A stretch of DNA of 64,000 bases. It comes from Spiribacter sp. 1M189. GTDB lineage: Bacteria > Pseudomonadota > Gammaproteobacteria > Nitrococcales > Nitrococcaceae. The notes beneath the pieces were generated by a model, which searched no databases, was not told the DNA's origin, and worked only from the letters and a program-made list of their open reading frames with translations. Shown here one piece after another: positions 28,559 through 37,251 of this stretch (within the stretch, counting starts at the first letter, position 1; each line of letters begins with the position of its first letter). Both the position numbers and the translations under genes were made by a program. Location of the stretch: contig NZ_JBAKFF010000001.1 of NCBI RefSeq assembly GCF_040838345.1, forward strand, positions 1,116,001-1,180,000. The letters are read 5' to 3'.

Positions 28559-28611
28559 AGTGCCGTGACTCCTTGATCGCTAGCAGCGGTTTTTCTTCTC
28601 GATGCCGTGCC

Positions 28612-29559
28612 CTAAATTACCACGTCCGGGAGCAGATCCCTAAGCTGTTCCAGCCGGTTGCCGGCCCCGGTATCAACCCAGTTGAGCGCCGGCTCCCGAC
28701 GCAGCCAGGTCATCTGCCGGCGCGCGAACTGGCGAGTGGCGACCACACCCCGGAAAAGCAGTTCATCCCGGGGTATCCGTCCATCGAGCCAGTCCCAGAC
28801 CTGGCGATACCCCACCGCCCGCATGGACGGCAGGTCCCGATGCAGATCAGCCCGCGCCCGCAGCCCGGCTACTTCGTCAACGAACCCCTCGGCGAGCATT
28901 GCTTCGAACCGGGCGGCGATCCGCTCATGCAACTCGGCGCGAGACGCCGGTGCCACGGCTACTCTGACCAGCCTGCCCGGCCAGGGTTCCGGAGCCGCCT
29001 GTGCCTGCAACGCACTGAGCGGCTGCCCGGCCAGAATATGGACCTCGAGCGCCCGCTGGATGCGCTGCGCGTCGTTGGGATGCAGTCGCGCCGCAGTGGC
29101 CGCATCCACCGCGGCCAGCCGCCGATGCAGAGCGGGCCAGCCGACTTCGACCGCCTCGCGCTCCAGATCCGCCCGGATTGCCGGATCGGCGGTGGGCAGG
29201 CGCGAGAGCCCCTGGAGGAGCGCACGGAAATACAGCATCGTCCCCCCGACCAGCAGCGGCACGCGGCCGGCGCGATGGGAGGCGTCAATCAGTGCACGGG
29301 CATCCCGGGCAAATTCCGCGGCGGAGTACGCCTCAGCCGGGTCACGGATATCAATCAGCGCATGTGGCGCACGGGCCTGCACCGCCGCTTCGGGCTTGGC
29401 GGTCCCAATATCCATGCCCCGATAGACCATGGCCGAATCGACACTGATCAGGTCGACGCCGCCGCCGGCATGCAACGCCAGCGCGACGTCGGTCTTGCCG
29501 GCCGCCGTGGGGCCCATCAGACAGACCACCGGCGGTTTATCGGCCGCGCCCCTGCTCAT
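28612..29559 (-). CDS. miaA: tRNA dimethylallyltransferase
   Basis: 315-residue enzyme that adds a dimethylallyl group to A37 of tRNAs reading UNN codons. The P-loop GPTAAGKTDVAL, DSAMVYRGMDIGTAKP, the AGRVPLLVGGTMLYFRAL segment and the C-terminal VATRQFARRQMTWLRRE are characteristic. The start at 29559 overlaps the mutL stop by 4 bp (ATGA); an upstream start at 29631 would lie inside mutL. Confidence 0.96.
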   Translation of the reverse strand: MSRGAADKPPVVCLMGPTAAGKTDVALALHAGGGVDLISVDSAMVYRGMDIGTAKPEAAVQARAPHALIDIRDPAEAYSAAEFARDARALIDASHRAGRVPLLVGGTMLYFRALLQGLSRLPTADPAIRADLEREAVEVGWPALHRRLAAVDAATAARLHPNDAQRIQRALEVHILAGQPLSALQAQAAPEPWPGRLVRVAVAPASRAELHERIAARFEAMLAEGFVDEVAGLRARADLHRDLPSMRAVGYRQVWDWLDGRIPRDELLFRGVVATRQFARRQMTWLRREPALNWVDTGAGNRLEQLRDLLPDVVI

Positions 29560-31367
29560 CGCCCGCGCAGGAAAAGCCGATCCAGATCCGCCATCTCCAG
29601 GGCAACCCAGGTCGGCCGGCCGTGATTGCATTGATCGATATTGGGCGTGCGCTCCATCTCGCGCAGCAGGTTCTCCTGCTCCGCCGGGGTCAGGCGGCGG
29701 TTCGCGCGCACCGAGCCATGGCAGCCCATGGTGGCCAGCAGGTGGCGCTGCCGCGCCTCGACAGCGGCCGTACCACCCTGCGCCCGCAGGTCGGCAAGGA
29801 CATCTCGGAGCAGGGCCTCGCCATCGGCCCGGGCCAGCAACGCCGGTACGGCCCGTAGACGCAGTTGCTCGGGCCCGGCCCGATCCACCTCGAGGCCCAC
29901 GGCCTCGAGCAGCGAACGGCTGTCCTCCGCCATATCGGCCTCCGCGGGGGTCACGCCCACCGCCACCGGCACCAGCAGCGGCTGGCGGGCGATCCCTTCC
30001 CGGGCGTACTGACGCTTCAGACGCTCGTAGACGATGCGCTCATGGGCGGCGTGCATGTCGACCAGAATCAGCCCGGTGGCCGATTCGGCCAGCACGTAGA
30101 CGCCATGGATCTGGGCGATGGCATGACCGAGCCGCGGCACCGCCCGCACCCCGACACCCAGGTCTGCGGACTCGGCCTCGGCGGCCGGTGTTCCATCCGC
30201 CGGCACCGCATAGACCGCCCTCGCCTCGGCCACCGGCAGGGGAAGACGTCCGGGCTGAGGGGCAGCCAGGCGGGTCTGCGCGCTACCGAATGCATCGCCC
30301 CGCCATCGGGTCTCCGCCGTTGCCGAATCACCTGGCCCAGCCGGACGCCCGGCCTCGACTGAATGCTCCTCCGGCGCCGCGCCGCCATGGGCGAGGGCGC
30401 GGGTGACCTGGCGGTGGAGGAAATCAAACACCAGACGACCGTCGCGAAAACGCACCTCATGTTTGGTCGGATGGACGTTGACATCCACCAGCGCCGGGTC
30501 CATCTGCAGATGCAGAAGATAGGCCGGAAAGCGATCCTTGAAGAGCACGTCGGCGTAGGCCCGGCGCAGGGCCTGGGTGATCAGCCGGTCACGGATCATC
30601 CGGCCGTTGAGATAGACGTACTGCAGATCCGGCTGGCCCCGCGAGGCAGTGGGCAGGCCGACCCAGCCCTGCAGCCGCAGCCCGGCCGCCTCGGTGTCCA
30701 GGTGCAGGGCGGCCTCGGTAAAGGCACGGCCCATGAGTTCGCTCACGCGCTGCTCGCTGCGCTCGGCGGGGAGGGCCGGCAGGTGCAGCAAGTCACGGCC
30801 ATTATGTGTCAGCCGGAAGGCGACCTCCGGACGGCCCAGCGCGACGCGGCGCACCAGCTCCTGGACATGGCGCAGTTCGGTGCGCTCGGTGCGCAGGAAT
30901 TTGCGCCGCGCCGGCACCGAGTGGAACAGATCCCGCACCTCCACCGTGGTCCCCGGCGGATGCGGGGCTGGCACGGGTGTCTGCCCCTGGCCGGCCTTGA
31001 GTCGATGCCCGTGATCGGCGTCGACGCGGCGCGAGGTGATCGTCAGCGCGGCCACCGAGGCGATGCTCGGCAGGGCCTCGCCGCGAAACCCCAGCGTGGC
31101 GATATGCTCGAGATCATCAAGCGCGGCGATCTTGCTCGTGGCATGCGACTCCACCGCGAGCGCCAGATCCGCCGCCGCCATGCCACGGCCATCGTCGCGC
31201 ACCCGGATGAGCCGCGTGCCGCCGGCCTCGATATCCACCTGAATCGCCCCAGCGCCGGCGTCGAGGGCGTTCTCCAGCAGCTCCTTCAGCACCGAGGCGG
31301 GTCGCTCGATGATCTCACCGGCGGCGATCTGGTTGACGAGTTCGGGGGGCAGGCGGCGAATGCTCAT
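29556..31367 (-). CDS. mutL: DNA mismatch repair protein MutL
   Basis: 603-residue repair protein linking mismatch recognition to strand incision. The GHKL ATPase motifs are ELLENALDAGA, DDGRGM and GFRGEALPSIASV. The C-terminal domain contains DMHAAHERIVYE, matching the D-x-H-A-x2-E-x4-E endonuclease motif found in species without MutH, plus CHGSVRAN and CNHGRPTW, which complete the metal site. So it is probably a nicking MutL. The start at 31367 has no Shine-Dalgarno sequence but CATAAT lies 6 nt upstream. It is 42 bp from the amidase gene. Confidence 0.96.
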   Translation of the reverse strand: MSIRRLPPELVNQIAAGEIIERPASVLKELLENALDAGAGAIQVDIEAGGTRLIRVRDDGRGMAAADLALAVESHATSKIAALDDLEHIATLGFRGEALPSIASVAALTITSRRVDADHGHRLKAGQGQTPVPAPHPPGTTVEVRDLFHSVPARRKFLRTERTELRHVQELVRRVALGRPEVAFRLTHNGRDLLHLPALPAERSEQRVSELMGRAFTEAALHLDTEAAGLRLQGWVGLPTASRGQPDLQYVYLNGRMIRDRLITQALRRAYADVLFKDRFPAYLLHLQMDPALVDVNVHPTKHEVRFRDGRLVFDFLHRQVTRALAHGGAAPEEHSVEAGRPAGPGDSATAETRWRGDAFGSAQTRLAAPQPGRLPLPVAEARAVYAVPADGTPAAEAESADLGVGVRAVPRLGHAIAQIHGVYVLAESATGLILVDMHAAHERIVYERLKRQYAREGIARQPLLVPVAVGVTPAEADMAEDSRSLLEAVGLEVDRAGPEQLRLRAVPALLARADGEALLRDVLADLRAQGGTAAVEARQRHLLATMGCHGSVRANRRLTPAEQENLLREMERTPNIDQCNHGRPTWVALEMADLDRLFLRGR

Positions 31368-31409
31368 GCGCGCATTATGCCGCTGCACTGCCCGGGGGAG
31401 GAAACCGGA

Positions 31410-32711
31410 TCAGGGGATACGCAGCGTGCGACCGGCGGTGATCATGTCGCCGCCGAGGTCGTTGACGCGGCGCAGCGCGCCGACACTCACCGAATGGCGC
31501 TGGGCAATGGCCGATAGCGTGTCGCCGCGGCGCACCATGTATTCGCTGTCGTCCACCTCGAGGGCGAGCTGCGGGCGAGTCCGCGCCACATACGCCTTGA
31601 CGCCGTGGACCAGCCCGTCGGCGAGCTGGCGCTGGTAGGCCTTCGAGTTAAGGCGCCGTTCCTCGTCGGGGTTGGAGATGAAGGCGAGCTCCACCAGCAC
31701 CGAGGGCATGTCCAGCGATTTGAGTACCGCAAAACCGGCCTGCTCGACATCTCCGCCGTGCACGTCGCCCAGTGCGTCGAGCTCTTCAATGAGCACGCTT
31801 GCCACGTCAACGCTCTCCTCCACCGTGTGAGCCCGTGACAGGTCCACCAGCACGGAGGCGAGCTGTTCATCCTTGTCCGCCAGCGACACACCGCCGATGC
31901 GGTCCGCCCGGTTCTCGCTCCGGGCAAGAACCCGGGCCATCTCACTCGATGCCCCGTTGCGGGAGAGCACGAAGACCGACGAGCCCTTGACGCGGCGGTC
32001 GTGGAAGGCATCGGCATGCAGCGAGATGAACAGATCCGCATCGGCGTCCCGCGCCTTGCGGGTCCGCTCCCGCAGGCCGATATAATAGTCGCCATCCCGG
32101 ATCAGCACCGCGTGAAGGCCATCAACGGCGTTGACACGGTTCGCCAGCTTGCGCGCCACCGCCAGCACGATATCTTTCTCATAGGTGCCGGCGGCGCCGA
32201 TGGCACCGGGGTCTTCACCGCCATGACCGGCATCGATGGCCACCACGAACTCACCGGCCGCCCGCGACTCGGCAATGCGCACCGGCGCCGTACTCTGGTC
32301 GGCCGACGGCTGATCATCGGCGCCACCACCGACGTGGTCGAGATCCACCACCAGGCGGTGGCCATAGGTTTCATTGGGCGCGACACGGAAACTCTCGGTG
32401 GCCAGCGCCCGATCGAGGTCGAGCACGATGCGCACGCCACCGTCGCGGCGCCCGCTGCGGATCCGCCGGATCGGCCCTTCATCACGGATGTCCTCGACCA
32501 GCGCCGGATCGAGGCGTGCGCCCGCGAGGTCGATGACCGCCCGATGCGGACCCTCGAGCGTAAAAAGCTCGTGATTCGCCGGCGCGCTCAGGTCAAACAC
32601 GACCCGCGTGTGATCGGGGCCGTTCCAGGTCCGGACGTCCTCCACCACCGTTGTGGCCAACGCGGTGGCAGGCGCCAACACAAATGCAAAAATCATTGCC
32701 AGGACGCGCAT
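31410..32711 (-). CDS. N-acetylmuramoyl-L-alanine amidase (AmiB/C type) with LysM
   Basis: 433-residue periplasmic amidase that cleaves septal peptidoglycan during daughter-cell separation. Signal peptide about 1-19; AMIN domain (about 20-125) for septal targeting; Amidase_3 catalytic domain (about 155-385) with zinc ligands in DAGHGGEDPGA and SLHADA and the catalytic Glu region VLVELAFISNPDEE; a C-terminal LysM repeat (about 389-433; YMVRRGDTLSAIAQRH). It occupies the amiB position between tsaE and mutL. The E. coli AmiB also carries LysM, but AmiB/AmiC assignment is not certain. Confidence 0.92.
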   Translation of the reverse strand: MRVLAMIFAFVLAPATALATTVVEDVRTWNGPDHTRVVFDLSAPANHELFTLEGPHRAVIDLAGARLDPALVEDIRDEGPIRRIRSGRRDGGVRIVLDLDRALATESFRVAPNETYGHRLVVDLDHVGGGADDQPSADQSTAPVRIAESRAAGEFVVAIDAGHGGEDPGAIGAAGTYEKDIVLAVARKLANRVNAVDGLHAVLIRDGDYYIGLRERTRKARDADADLFISLHADAFHDRRVKGSSVFVLSRNGASSEMARVLARSENRADRIGGVSLADKDEQLASVLVDLSRAHTVEESVDVASVLIEELDALGDVHGGDVEQAGFAVLKSLDMPSVLVELAFISNPDEERRLNSKAYQRQLADGLVHGVKAYVARTRPQLALEVDDSEYMVRRGDTLSAIAQRHSVSVGALRRVNDLGGDMITAGRTLRIP

Positions 32712-32741
32712 CGTCCCCCCATTCCCGGAATTCTTTTCTCC

Positions 32742-32770
32742 AGTACGCCACAGCGCCGAGGAGATTTCAA
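32742..32770 (-). promoter_or_regulatory. Candidate promoter for the amidase gene
   Basis: Minus-strand TTGAAA (32770-32765), 17-bp spacer, CGTACT (32747-32742), in the 96-bp gap between tsaE and the amidase. The -35 is good and the -10 is poor. Confidence 0.35.
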
Positions 32771-32807
32771 TAAAACCCGTGGTTCGATAGGAGGATAGGT
32801 TGATCTC

Positions 32808-33272
32808 TTAGCCTAGCGCATCAACCATTGTCCGCGGATCGGGCCATTCCCCGGACACCGCCTCGAGATGCGCAAGGCGTCCACTGCCTGACAGCGCCAG
32901 ATGCACGCGCAGCCCGGGCGCCGGAAGGACGCCCTCGCCCCGCTCCGGCCACTCCACCAGCAGCAGGCCGGCATCGAGGAGCTCTCGCAGCCCGATGAAT
33001 TCGAGCTCTTCGGGGTCTGACAACCGATAAAGATCCAGATGAAAGACCGCGCCATCGGCCAGCTCATAGGGCTCGATCAGCGTGTAGGTCGGGCTGCGCA
33101 CTGCGCCCTGGTGGCCCGCCGCGCGAAGGAACCCGCGCACCAGGGTGGTCTTGCCGGCGCCCAGATCGCCAGTGAGATGCACGCAGCCATACCGCGGCCG
33201 CCGCCCCTGGAGGACGGCACCCAGCGACTCGGTGGCCGCCTCATCCGGCAGATAGCGTTCTGCCGCACTCAT
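32808..33272 (-). CDS. tsaE: tRNA threonylcarbamoyladenosine biosynthesis ATPase TsaE
   Basis: 154-residue P-loop ATPase needed for t6A formation at position 37 of ANN-reading tRNAs, acting with TsaB, TsaC and TsaD. Walker A is GDLGAGKTTLVRG; SPTYTLIEPYE and HLDLYRLSDPEEL are family signatures. Its start overlaps the nnr stop by 4 bp, as in the conserved yjeF-tsaE pair. Confidence 0.95.
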   Translation of the reverse strand: MSAAERYLPDEAATESLGAVLQGRRPRYGCVHLTGDLGAGKTTLVRGFLRAAGHQGAVRSPTYTLIEPYELADGAVFHLDLYRLSDPEELEFIGLRELLDAGLLLVEWPERGEGVLPAPGLRVHLALSGSGRLAHLEAVSGEWPDPRTMVDALG

Positions 33273-34741
33273 GGATTGACCACGCCCCGCAGCATATCGA
33301 GCAGATCACCGGCGAGCAGGCCACGCTCGCCATCGACTGCGGCCCGATCCGCCGCCCGAGCATGGACCTGAACGCCCAGACAGGCCGCCGTCAGCGCATC
33401 GAAACCCTGGGCCCGGAAGCCGGCGATCAGTCCGGTGAGCGCATCGCCCATGCCGCCGCTTGCCATGCCGGGATTGCCCTCGGTGCAGACGCGGCAATCC
33501 CGGCCATCGCTGATGAGGGTCCCGGCGCCCTTGAGCACCGCCACGCCGCCATACTGGCGGGCGATTGCCGTCACCGCGGCAAACCGGTCGTAATTGATAT
33601 CCGCAACATCGCTATCCAGCAGGCGCGCCGCCTCCCCCGGATGCGGTGTCAGCACCCAGTCATCACGCCGGGCCGGTGACTGCGCGAGCCAGTTGAGCCC
33701 GTCGGCATCCACTACCATCGGCCGGTCACCGTCACGAACCGCCTCGAACAGGGCCCGCCCCCACTCGGCCTGACCCAGGCCAGGTCCGAGCGCGAGCACA
33801 TCGGCACGCGCCAGCGGTGTCGCCAGATCACCGGCTGCCTCCACGCCCCGCACCATGAGCTCGGGCCGTGCCGAGAGGAGCGCAGCGACATGCGCCGGCC
33901 GCGTGGCCACACTGGTTAGTCCCGCGCCACAGCGGGCCGCAGCCTCACCGGCGATGCGCACCGCACCGCCCATGCCATGATCACCACCGATGACCAGCAC
34001 ATGGCCGAAGTCGCCCTTGTGCGCGGTGCGCGGCCGCCGCGGCAGGGCCGCTGACAGCGCCTCACGCGGCAGCAGGCGCGCCGAGGGCGGCATGGCGTCA
34101 TGAACGGCGTAGGGAACCTGGAGATCATCAAAAACCACCTCGCCGACACAATCGGCGGCATCACCGGTAAAAAGCCCCTGCTTGAGCCCGATGAAGGTCG
34201 GCGTCAGCGCGGCGCGCATCGCCACCCCCATGACCTGCCCGGTCCTTGCGTTGAGTCCGGAGGGTACATCCACGGCGACAACCGGACAGGGACGGGCATT
34301 GACCGCGTCGATGGCCTCGGCCATGGCGCCGGCCACCGGGCGATCGAGTCCGGTGCCGAGCAGGGCATCGACGACGAGATCCGCCGAATCCAGCCGCTCG
34401 GGCGAGAAATCCATGGGGGTGATGCGTGCCAGCGCCTCATCGGCCGCCGTACGCGCATCACCGCTCAACCCAGCCGGGTCGGCGAACGCACAGAGCTCCA
34501 CCGCGAAGCCGGCATCGGCGGCCAGTCGGGCCATGACATAGCCGTCACCGCCGTTATTGCCGCCGCCACAGAGCACCATGAGCCGTCGGGCCCCGGGGAA
34601 ACGCCGTCGCAGCAGACGCCAGGCGGAACGGCCCGCGCGGGCCATGAGCACACGGCCCGGTATGCCGTGGGCCTCGATGGCCCGCCGGTCGAGCTCGCGG
34701 ACCTGCTCCGGTGTGTAGAGGGCGTCAGGCAAGTGATTCAT
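33269..34741 (-). CDS. nnr: Bifunctional NAD(P)H-hydrate epimerase / ADP-dependent dehydratase
   Basis: 490-residue repair enzyme that restores hydrated NADH and NADPH. The N-terminal YjeF epimerase domain (about 1-210) has MVLCGGGNNGGDGYVMARL and VDALLGTGLDRPV. The C-terminal ribokinase-like dehydratase domain (about 225-490) has HKGDFGHVLVIGGDHGMGGA, ALGPGLGQ, LTPHPGEAARLL, VLKGAGTLI and GNPGMASGGMGDALTGLI. The start at 34741 matches the family; no Shine-Dalgarno sequence is present, but TATAAT lies 6 nt before ATG, suggesting a leaderless transcript. It diverges from queG, as in E. coli. Confidence 0.95.
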   Translation of the reverse strand: MNHLPDALYTPEQVRELDRRAIEAHGIPGRVLMARAGRSAWRLLRRRFPGARRLMVLCGGGNNGGDGYVMARLAADAGFAVELCAFADPAGLSGDARTAADEALARITPMDFSPERLDSADLVVDALLGTGLDRPVAGAMAEAIDAVNARPCPVVAVDVPSGLNARTGQVMGVAMRAALTPTFIGLKQGLFTGDAADCVGEVVFDDLQVPYAVHDAMPPSARLLPREALSAALPRRPRTAHKGDFGHVLVIGGDHGMGGAVRIAGEAAARCGAGLTSVATRPAHVAALLSARPELMVRGVEAAGDLATPLARADVLALGPGLGQAEWGRALFEAVRDGDRPMVVDADGLNWLAQSPARRDDWVLTPHPGEAARLLDSDVADINYDRFAAVTAIARQYGGVAVLKGAGTLISDGRDCRVCTEGNPGMASGGMGDALTGLIAGFRAQGFDALTAACLGVQVHARAADRAAVDGERGLLAGDLLDMLRGVVNP

Positions 34742-34797
34742 ATCTCGATTATAGCGGCTATGCCGATCACGGGCCGGGAGCCGATACACTGGGGTAC

Positions 34798-35892
34798 ATG
34801 GATCGCACTGCCGACATACAACGCCTCCGCGAGGATATCCGTCAATGGGCGGACGAGCTCGGGTTCGATGAGCTGGGTATCGCCCGTCCGGCGCTGGCGG
34901 AGGACGAAGCCCACCTGCTGCGCTGGCTGCGCGACGGCCGCCACGGCACCATGCGCTGGATGGGACGACACGGCGTCAAGCGCGCCCGGCCCGAGCGACT
35001 GGTTCCGGGTACGGTGCGGATCATCAGTGTGCGCATGGACTACCGCCCGCCCGATCTCGAGGCCGATGACGCCATCCTTGCCGATGGCCGCCGGGCGTTC
35101 ATCGCGCGCTATGCGCTGGGACGGGACTACCACAAACTCATGCGCAAGCGCCTGCAGCGGCTCGCGCACCGCATCGAGGCGGCGGTGGGCAAATTCGGCT
35201 ATCGGGTGTTCGTGGATAGCGGCCCGGTGCTGGAAAAGGCCCTCGGGCGCAACGCCGGCCTTGGCTGGATCGGCAAGAACACGTTGCTGCTAAACCGTCA
35301 TGCGGGCTCGTATTTCTTCCTGGGTGAGCTCTTTACCGATCTGCCGCTGCCCGAGGACGAACCGGTCGAGGATCTGTGCGGGAGCTGCCGCGCCTGTATC
35401 GATATCTGTCCGACCGGAGCCATTACCGGTCCTCGCCAACTCGATGCCCGGCGCTGCATCTCCTATCTGACCATTGAGCATGAGGGGAACATCCCTGAGG
35501 ATCTTCGACCGGCCATCGGCAACCGCGTTTTCGGCTGTGACGACTGCCAGGCCGTCTGCCCCTGGAATCGCTACGCCCAACCTACCGACGAGGCCGATTT
35601 CCATCCGCGGCATGGTCTCGAGAGCGCCTCGCTGGTGACCTTGTTCCGCTGGGATGAGGCCACCTTCCTCAAGCGCACCGAGGGCTCGGCCATCCGGCGG
35701 CTCGGCCACGAGCGCTGGCTGCGCAATCTGGCCGTGGCGCTCGGTAACGGCCCGGCCGACCCCGAGGTGCTCGAGGCGCTGCGCGAGCGCCTCGAGCATC
35801 CCTCAGAGATGGTGCGAGAGCATGTCGACTGGGCATTGAACCGGCTCAGTCGTCCCAGCGCCGCTGCAACGGCTCGCCCGTCGTCGGGTTGA
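34798..35892 (+). CDS. queG: Epoxyqueuosine reductase
   Basis: 364-residue cobalamin- and iron-sulfur-dependent enzyme for the last step of queuosine synthesis in tRNA. It carries two 4Fe-4S clusters: CGSCRACIDICPTGAI, and a second set including CDDCQAVCPWN. The C-terminal part has HEAT-like repeats for tRNA contact. The start at 34798 (MDRTADIQRLRED) fits the family; there is no Shine-Dalgarno sequence, but TACACT lies 7 nt upstream. The last 47 bp overlap the convergent PepSY gene. Confidence 0.95.
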   Translation: MDRTADIQRLREDIRQWADELGFDELGIARPALAEDEAHLLRWLRDGRHGTMRWMGRHGVKRARPERLVPGTVRIISVRMDYRPPDLEADDAILADGRRAFIARYALGRDYHKLMRKRLQRLAHRIEAAVGKFGYRVFVDSGPVLEKALGRNAGLGWIGKNTLLLNRHAGSYFFLGELFTDLPLPEDEPVEDLCGSCRACIDICPTGAITGPRQLDARRCISYLTIEHEGNIPEDLRPAIGNRVFGCDDCQAVCPWNRYAQPTDEADFHPRHGLESASLVTLFRWDEATFLKRTEGSAIRRLGHERWLRNLAVALGNGPADPEVLEALRERLEHPSEMVREHVDWALNRLSRPSAAATARPSSG

Positions 35893-36151
35893 TGTAGGTC
35901 TCGATCACCATGCCCTGACCATCGACCATGGTCACCTCATAGGCCCCGTCATCGATCTCGATCTCATAGGGTGTGTAACCCTGATCCTCAAGCTGCAGGG
36001 CGAGCTCGGTGAGACTCATCCAGTCGTCACGCGGCATATCGTCATCGCCACCACGGCGGTCGTCGCTATCGGCGAGGGCGATGCCCGCGCTCAAGAGCAA
36101 CGCACCGGCCAGGCCGCCGATAACACCGGGGATCATTCGATTGCGATTCAT
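35846..36151 (-). CDS. Exported PepSY-domain protein
   Basis: 101-residue protein with a signal peptide or N-terminal helix (about 1-27, ending GIALA-DS), an acidic linker and one PepSY domain (about 45-98; YTPYEIEIDDGAYEVTMVDG). PepSY domains are thought to act as inhibitory or sensory modules in the periplasm. AAGGAG precedes the start. It diverges from a second PepSY gene that heads a two-component operon, and may be part of the same response. Its 3' end overlaps queG. Confidence 0.8.
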   Translation of the reverse strand: MNRNRMIPGVIGGLAGALLLSAGIALADSDDRRGGDDDMPRDDWMSLTELALQLEDQGYTPYEIEIDDGAYEVTMVDGQGMVIETYINPTTGEPLQRRWDD

Positions 36152-36231
36152 ATTCTTGTCTCCTTCAGGTCATTGACTGATGCAGCCCTTCGCTGCGGAG
36201 ACCAATCTGCCACCCCATCGCTGATCCCAGC

Positions 36232-36277
36232 CTGACAAGCCCTGTCAGCGAACTGTCAGTCTCCCGCGCGCTACACT
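36232..36277 (+). promoter_or_regulatory. PhoP-box-like tandem repeat and -10 of the PepSY/two-component operon
   Basis: CTGTCAG occurs at 36242-36248 and again at 36253-36259, an 11-bp period typical of OmpR/PhoP-type response regulator dimers. An inverted copy CTGACA lies at 36232-36237. The second repeat ends 12 bp before a -10 element TACACT (36272-36277), the same spacing known for PhoP-activated promoters with poor -35 boxes. The encoded regulator is the natural candidate to bind here. Confidence 0.6.
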
Positions 36278-36283
36278 GTCGCC

Positions 36284-36586
36284 ATGAAATACTGGATACC
36301 GGTTTTCGCCCTCGCGGGTTGGCTCAGCGCCGGAGCGGCGCTCGCGGATGAGGACCATGAACGTGCCCATGAGGCGCTCGAGCGGGGGGACATCCTGCCG
36401 CTGACCGAGATCCTCGAGACAATCCGTCTGACCTACCCGGGCCACGTCCTGGAGACGGAGTTCGAGCGGGAGGATGGCGGCTACCGCTATGAGCTCGAGC
36501 TGCTCGACAACGATGGCTATGTCCTCGAAATCGAGGTGGATGCCAGCACCGGCGAAATCCTCGAGGTTGAGCGGGAGGACGACTGA
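36284..36586 (+). CDS. Exported PepSY-domain protein heading a two-component operon
   Basis: 100-residue protein with a signal peptide (about 1-21, GAALA-DE) and one PepSY domain in the C-terminal half (HVLETEFEREDGGYRYELEL, then EIEVDASTGEILEVE). It is strongly acidic. Its stop shares one base with the response regulator start (TGATG), so it is translationally coupled to the two-component genes and may act as a periplasmic accessory to the sensor kinase. No Shine-Dalgarno sequence is seen; the -10 lies 6 nt before ATG. Confidence 0.8.
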   Translation: MKYWIPVFALAGWLSAGAALADEDHERAHEALERGDILPLTEILETIRLTYPGHVLETEFEREDGGYRYELELLDNDGYVLEIEVDASTGEILEVEREDD

Positions 36587-37251
36587 TGCGGGTGCTGGTG
36601 GTGGAGGATGACCCGCTCATCAGCGCTGATGTCGGCGCGGCGCTGGCCGCCGCGGGATTTCGTGCCGAGCCCTGCAGCGACGGCGACGAGGCCCTGTTCC
36701 TGGGCGATACCGAGGACTATGATCTGATCGTCCTCGACCTCGGCCTGCCGTCGCTGGATGGCCTTAGCATCCTGCGGCGCTGGCGGGCCAACGGCCGGGC
36801 CATGCCGGTGCTGGTACTCACTGCCCGGGGCACCTGGAGCGAGCGGGTCGAGGGCATCGAGGCCGGTGCCGACGACTACCTGCCCAAACCCTTCCACATG
36901 GAGGAACTGGTCGCCCGCGCCCGGGCACTGATACGACGGGCAGCCGGCCATGGCAGTGCCATCCAGACCCTCGGCGATCTGCGCCTTGATGCCAATCAGA
37001 TGCGCGTCACGCAGCGGGGCAAGCCGGTGAACCTGACTGCCCTGGAGTACCGGCTGGTGGCCTATCTCTTCCACCATCGCGACCGAACGGTCCCCGTCAC
37101 GGAATTGCTGGAACACCTCTATGGTGATGATGACTCCCGCGACGTCAACGCGATCGAGGCCATCATCGCCCGGCTGCGTCGCAAGATCGGTGCAGGCACC
37201 ATCGCCAATCGCCGCGGCTTCGGCTATTACCTGCGCGAGCCGACGCAATGA
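36586..37251 (+). CDS. OmpR/PhoP-family response regulator
   Basis: 221-residue transcription factor. The receiver domain (1-120) has the acidic pocket Glu7-Asp8-Asp9, phosphoacceptor Asp51 in LIVLDLGLP, and Lys101 in DDYLPKPF. The winged helix output domain (about 125-218) has LTALEYRLVAYLFHHRD and a recognition helix in VNAIEAIIARLRRKIG. It overlaps the kinase start by 4 bp. Sequence type is PhoP/QseB-like, so the signal could be cations, membrane stress or peptides; this is inference. Confidence 0.9.
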   Translation: MRVLVVEDDPLISADVGAALAAAGFRAEPCSDGDEALFLGDTEDYDLIVLDLGLPSLDGLSILRRWRANGRAMPVLVLTARGTWSERVEGIEAGADDYLPKPFHMEELVARARALIRRAAGHGSAIQTLGDLRLDANQMRVTQRGKPVNLTALEYRLVAYLFHHRDRTVPVTELLEHLYGDDDSRDVNAIEAIIARLRRKIGAGTIANRRGFGYYLREPTQ

